Shown: positions 39,649 to 42,374 of the stretch, piece after piece
Layout: the number at the start of each line of letters is the position of its first letter
How positions within the stretch are numbered: position 1 is the stretch's first letter
NCBI GenBank assembly: GCA_902798605.1
Contig: CADBXH010000028.1
Location: 1-42,374, forward strand
DNA length: 42,374 nt
Direction: 5' to 3'
Source: an uncultured Ruminococcus sp.
GTDB taxonomy: Bacteria; Bacillota_A; Clostridia; Oscillospirales; Acutalibacteraceae
Notes under the pieces: model-generated
What the model was told of the DNA's origin: nothing
Databases searched by the model: none
The model's input: the letters and a program-made list of their open reading frames with translations, nothing else
Position numbers and translations under genes: made by a program

Positions 39649-40545
39649 CTATTTGATTTCCGTGATCTCCGTCTGTGCGTGTCCGCCGTCGTCCTCGTAG
39701 ACCTTCAAATGATAGCGGTATTCCTTGCCGTTGTCCGTGATAGTAAAGTCGGTCTCGCCGTATTTTTGCGCTTTGACGGTAACGATACCGTCCTTGCCCG
39801 ATTCCGTAACGCTGATCTGCGCTATGCTTTCGTCATCGGACGCGGCGACGGCGCTTTGGGAGAGCTTGGGTTCATCAGGCAGAAAAACGCTTGCTGACAT
39901 ATCTACCTGCGGAGTGAGTACCGCAATGATAATGACTATCGCCAGCGGCACAAAGAAGCCGAGCAGCTTTTGCGCTATGTTTGAAGTGAAGGCGTATAAA
40001 TAAAGCAGCACTTGCAGCAGGCAGAAAATTGCCGTGACAAGCTGCAGCGGAAAATGCTTGAATGTAAAGCTGAACGAGCTTGCGGATACATACGCCAGAT
40101 ACACCAGCATTGGCGATAGAATGAGCAGGCTCAGCCAGTTTTTCTTTTTGATATACCAGCCCGCGAGCGCCATCGGGAAGGTGAGCAGCGTCCAGATGAA
40201 CCAGTATTTGTAGTAGCCGAACAACTGCCAGCCTAAATCGGAAAACGGCACCTGTATCAAATAGATCAGCGGTTGGCTGATAAGGAAAAACACAAAGGTT
40301 TTAAATGCCGATTCAAGCGGCTTTTTGCAGTTTGACATAATGATTATCGCGAAGAATATCCACGCCTCAAACGTAGTGCCCATTCTGTTGAACGAGGTTT
40401 CCAAAAACACCGGAAATATCAAAAAAACGCTTGTGACCACCGCTGTTGCCACGGCAAAGATGATGACTACCGGCCAGCTCATATTGAGTCCGCCGAAGAG
40501 CTTGTCGGTAAACCGGCGTAGGATGTTGTCTTTTTTAGCTTCCAT
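39649..40545 (-). CDS. Polytopic membrane protein of unknown function
   Basis: The 298-aa protein has a short basic cytoplasmic start (MEAKKDNILRRFTDKLFGGL), about eight hydrophobic helices between residues 23 and 210, then an extracytoplasmic C-terminal domain of about 80 residues. That domain (QISVTESGKDGIVTVKAQKY, FTITDNGKEYRYHLKVYED) reads like a small beta-sandwich. I do not recognise the family. An AAGGAG site precedes the ATG. It has its own promoter, back to back with that of pncB. Confidence 0.72.
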   Translation of the reverse strand: MEAKKDNILRRFTDKLFGGLNMSWPVVIIFAVATAVVTSVFLIFPVFLETSFNRMGTTFEAWIFFAIIIMSNCKKPLESAFKTFVFFLISQPLIYLIQVPFSDLGWQLFGYYKYWFIWTLLTFPMALAGWYIKKKNWLSLLILSPMLVYLAYVSASSFSFTFKHFPLQLVTAIFCLLQVLLYLYAFTSNIAQKLLGFFVPLAIVIIIAVLTPQVDMSASVFLPDEPKLSQSAVAASDDESIAQISVTESGKDGIVTVKAQKYGETDFTITDNGKEYRYHLKVYEDDGGHAQTEITEIK

Positions 40546-40574
40546 AAAATTTCTCCTTACTTTTTTATTTTATG

Positions 40575-40604
40575 ATTATATAACGCAAGCAGGGGTTTTG
40601 TCAA
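40575..40604 (-). promoter_or_regulatory. Promoter of the minus-strand membrane protein gene
   Basis: On the minus strand TTGACA (40604-40599) and TATAAT (40580-40575) are perfect hexamers 18 bp apart, 29 bases before the ATG. Confidence 0.75.
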
Positions 40605-40614
40605 TCGCAATTTG

Positions 40615-40643
40615 TTGACAAACCGATGACATACTGATAAAAT
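40615..40643 (+). promoter_or_regulatory. Promoter of pncB
   Basis: TTGACA (40615-40620) and TAAAAT (40638-40643) are 17 bp apart. The two divergent -35 boxes form an inverted repeat TTTGTCAA-10-TTGACAAA (40597-40622), which could also serve as an operator. Confidence 0.7.
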
Positions 40644-40688
40644 GTTTTTATATGAATGACTGATAAATCAAATGACCGGAGGCGTGTT

Positions 40689-42131
40689 ATGAAAAAAGAA
40701 AATATGGCTATGCTGTGCGACTTTTATGAGTTCACAATGTCGAACGGCTTTTTTAAAAACGGCTTTTACAAGCGCAGCGTCTACTTTGATGTGTTCTTCC
40801 GCAAGGTTCCCGACAACGGCGGATTCGCCATCGCCGCGGGTCTGGAGCAGGTCATCGACTATATCAAGGAGCTGCACTTTGACGATGAGGATATAGAATA
40901 TCTGCGCTCAAAGGGGATTTTTGACGAGGAGTTTTTGGCGTATCTCAAAGACTTTAAGTTCAGCGGCGACATCTACGCCGTTCCCGAGGGAACGCCCGTG
41001 TTCCCCAACGAGCCGATAATGACCGTCAAGGCGCCCGCTATCGAAGCGCAGCTTATCGAGACCTTTGTGCTGCTGACCCTCAACCACCAGACCCTTATCG
41101 CCACCAAGGCGAACAGGATAGTCCGCGCGGCTCAGGGCAGAGCGGTACTGGAATTCGGCTCGCGCAGGGCTCAGGGAGCAAGCGGAGCGGTTTTAGGCGC
41201 TCGTGCGGCGTATATCGGCGGTTGCAAGGGTACAGCCTGCACCATCACCGACGAACTCTACGGCGTGCCCGCGGGCGGTACAATGGCTCATTCGTGGGTG
41301 CAGATGTTCGACAGCGAGTATGACGCGTTCAAGACCTACTGCGAGCTTTATCCGGACAATCCCACTCTCCTTGTCGATACCTACAACACTCTAAAAAGCG
41401 GAATTCCCAACGCGATCAAGGTTTTTAAAGAGGTGCTTCTGCCGCAGGGCAAAACAAAATGTGCTATCAGGCTCGATTCGGGCGATATCTCGTACCTTTC
41501 AAAAAAGGCGCGTAAAATGCTCGACGCCGCCGGACTAACCGACTGCAAGATAACCGCGTCAAACGCGCTCGATGAAAAGCTCATACGCGACCTTATGATG
41601 CAGGGCGCTCAGATAGATACCTTCGGCGTGGGCGAGAGGCTTATCACCTCGTCAAGCTCGCCTGTTTTCGGCGGCGTGTATAAGCTCGTCGCGGTAGAGA
41701 ACGCCACGGGCGACATCGAGCCCAAAATCAAGGTCAGCGAGAACACAGCGAAGATAACCAACCCCCACTTCAAAAAGCTCTACCGCTACTACGACCGCGA
41801 GAGCGGCAAGGCGCTCGCTGACGAGCTCTGCGTTTATGACGAGTTTGTTGACGACACAAAGCCGCACACGATCTTTGACCCCAACGCCACATGGAAAACA
41901 AAAACCCTCACCGATTTTACGGCAAGGGAATTGCTTGTTAAGGTGTTTGAAAACGGCGAGTGCGTCTACGACTGCCCAAGCATAGAAGAGATCGCCGCCT
42001 ATTGCCGCGACCAGCTCGACCTGCTCTGGGACGAGGTAAAACGATTTGAAAACCCGCACGACTATTATGTCGATTTGTCAAAGAAGCTTTATGAGATAAA
42101 GAATATTCTTTTGAGTGTATACGGGTTGTAA
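40689..42131 (+). CDS. pncB: Nicotinate phosphoribosyltransferase
   Basis: From ATG 40689 the 480-aa enzyme begins MKKENMAMLCDFYEFTMSNG and holds EFGSRRAQGASGAVLGARAA (from about residue 154), GGTMAHSWVQMFDSEYDAF with the presumed phosphorylated His, RLDSGDISYLSKKARKML, ASNALDEKLI and DTFGVGERLITSSSSPVFGG for PRPP binding. It makes nicotinate mononucleotide in NAD salvage. An in-frame start at 40656 exists, but CCGGAGG ends 9 bases before 40689 and the family start fits there. It is monocistronic, with palindromic repeats downstream. Confidence 0.94.
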   Translation: MKKENMAMLCDFYEFTMSNGFFKNGFYKRSVYFDVFFRKVPDNGGFAIAAGLEQVIDYIKELHFDDEDIEYLRSKGIFDEEFLAYLKDFKFSGDIYAVPEGTPVFPNEPIMTVKAPAIEAQLIETFVLLTLNHQTLIATKANRIVRAAQGRAVLEFGSRRAQGASGAVLGARAAYIGGCKGTACTITDELYGVPAGGTMAHSWVQMFDSEYDAFKTYCELYPDNPTLLVDTYNTLKSGIPNAIKVFKEVLLPQGKTKCAIRLDSGDISYLSKKARKMLDAAGLTDCKITASNALDEKLIRDLMMQGAQIDTFGVGERLITSSSSPVFGGVYKLVAVENATGDIEPKIKVSENTAKITNPHFKKLYRYYDRESGKALADELCVYDEFVDDTKPHTIFDPNATWKTKTLTDFTARELLVKVFENGECVYDCPSIEEIAAYCRDQLDLLWDEVKRFENPHDYYVDLSKKLYEIKNILLSVYGL

Positions 42132-42143
42132 TCAGCTATAAAT

Positions 42144-42221
42144 GTAGGGGCGGACCCGTGTGTCCGCCCGTTTTTATGCAAAGTTTTGTTTTAGCGGGCG
42201 GACACATGGGTCCGCCCCTAC
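42144..42221. repeat. Inverted pair of GTAGGGGCGGAC repeats, copies G3 and G4
   Basis: G3 (42144-42170) reads GTAGGGGCGGACCCGTGTGT then CCGCCCG. G4 (42194-42221) is the same element on the opposite strand. Each forms its own hairpin, and the two can pair over about 27 bp around a 23-base T-rich spacer. They lie between convergent genes, pncB and the partial gene at the edge, and may terminate both. Confidence 0.85.
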
Positions 42222-42229
42222 GAAAAAGA

Positions 42230-42374
42230 TTAAATGTATTCCAAACTCTCTGTATCAAGCAGCGCTGTCCTCAGCGCCGGCTTGCACAGGGGGATTTTTT
42301 TGCCTTCTTTTATGAACAGCGGTATCTCGTTGAGCTCGACGTCAACGTAGTGAACGCCTTTTTTTAGCTTTTGC
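42230..42374 (-). CDS. 3' end of a probable GH31-family glycosidase gene (cut by the window)
   Basis: Only the last 47 codons are present: ...KLKKGVHYVDVELNEIPLFI then KEGKKIPLCKPALRTALLDT and a short tail with TAA at 42232-42230. The block E-I-P-L-F-I-K-x-G-K-x-I-P-L matches the beta-domain strand found near the end of GH31 alpha-glucosidases and alpha-xylosidases (usually VPLFVRxGxIIPL). The catalytic part lies outside the window, so activity cannot be judged. Confidence 0.6.
   Translation of the reverse strand, partial: QKLKKGVHYVDVELNEIPLFIKEGKKIPLCKPALRTALLDTESLEYI

Overview
The window looks like chromosomal DNA of a low-to-mid GC Gram-positive anaerobe of class Clostridia, most likely a Ruminococcus/Oscillospiraceae-type gut bacterium. 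This rests on the GatCAB amidotransferase next to aspS, the short ProRS with a C-terminal Cys-rich tail, a MetA carrying the acetyl-CoA-type Glu111, family-4 uracil-DNA glycosylase, PduL, a BspA-type leucine-rich surface protein, many strong Shine-Dalgarno sites and sigma-A type promoters with 16-18 bp spacing. No rRNA, tRNA, CRISPR array, prophage or intact transposase was seen.

Layout. 1-3.76 kb: a BspA-like secreted LRR protein, then an MBOAT plus DHHW pair for O-acylation of an exported glycan. 3.78-9.46 kb: a long co-directional run starting with a TetR regulator that has a twin palindromic operator, followed by VOC, NADPH-FMN reductase, YjdF-like, GNAT, a chimeric scar of two broken genes, a PAP2-like membrane protein, an HTH-membrane protein, a GNAT gene with an internal TAA, and a small kinase-like protein. 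9.47-14.04 kb: GH13 glucosidase (minus), a MecA-like adaptor, a conserved helical protein (minus), pduL (minus) and a uracil-DNA glycosylase, with several palindromic repeats between them. 14.05-15.93 kb: a T-box-like leader without an adjacent target gene, then AT-rich non-coding DNA and an AT-rich lipoprotein gene. 15.95-21.64 kb: aspS-gatC-gatA-gatB and a zinc-ribbon membrane protein. 21.65-27.76 kb (minus): an aromatic amino acid operon, aroE-aroK-tyrA-aroB-aroA-aroC-chorismate mutase. 27.89-28.29 kb: acpP. 28.34-33.76 kb: TetR, MMPL/RND transporter and a large secreted YhgE/Pip-like coiled-coil protein. 33.84-36.49 kb: proS and metA. 36.5-39.64 kb: an HTH regulator divergent from a membrane Ser/Thr kinase-like protein, a PASTA/DUF6591-like lipoprotein and a PH-like protein that appears to start at ATT. 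39.65-42.37 kb: a membrane protein, pncB, and the 3' end of a probable GH31 gene.

Two patterns run across genes. First, aspS (twice), gatA, proS and probably gatB each lack an internal segment expected from their families, and two unrelated genes are fused at about 6.6 kb. Such losses in essential genes suggest assembly collapse or systematic deletion rather than true pseudogenes. Second, homologous arrays of small TTCG-type hairpins separated by GTTAAG/CTTAAC boxes lie in the sense orientation directly upstream of two unrelated genes, the GH13 gene and metA. Those arrays, the orphan T-box-like leader, the aroC start-site duplication and the kinase/lipoprotein/PH cluster are the best candidates for undescribed biology here. 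All calls are from reading the sequence; no database search was run.
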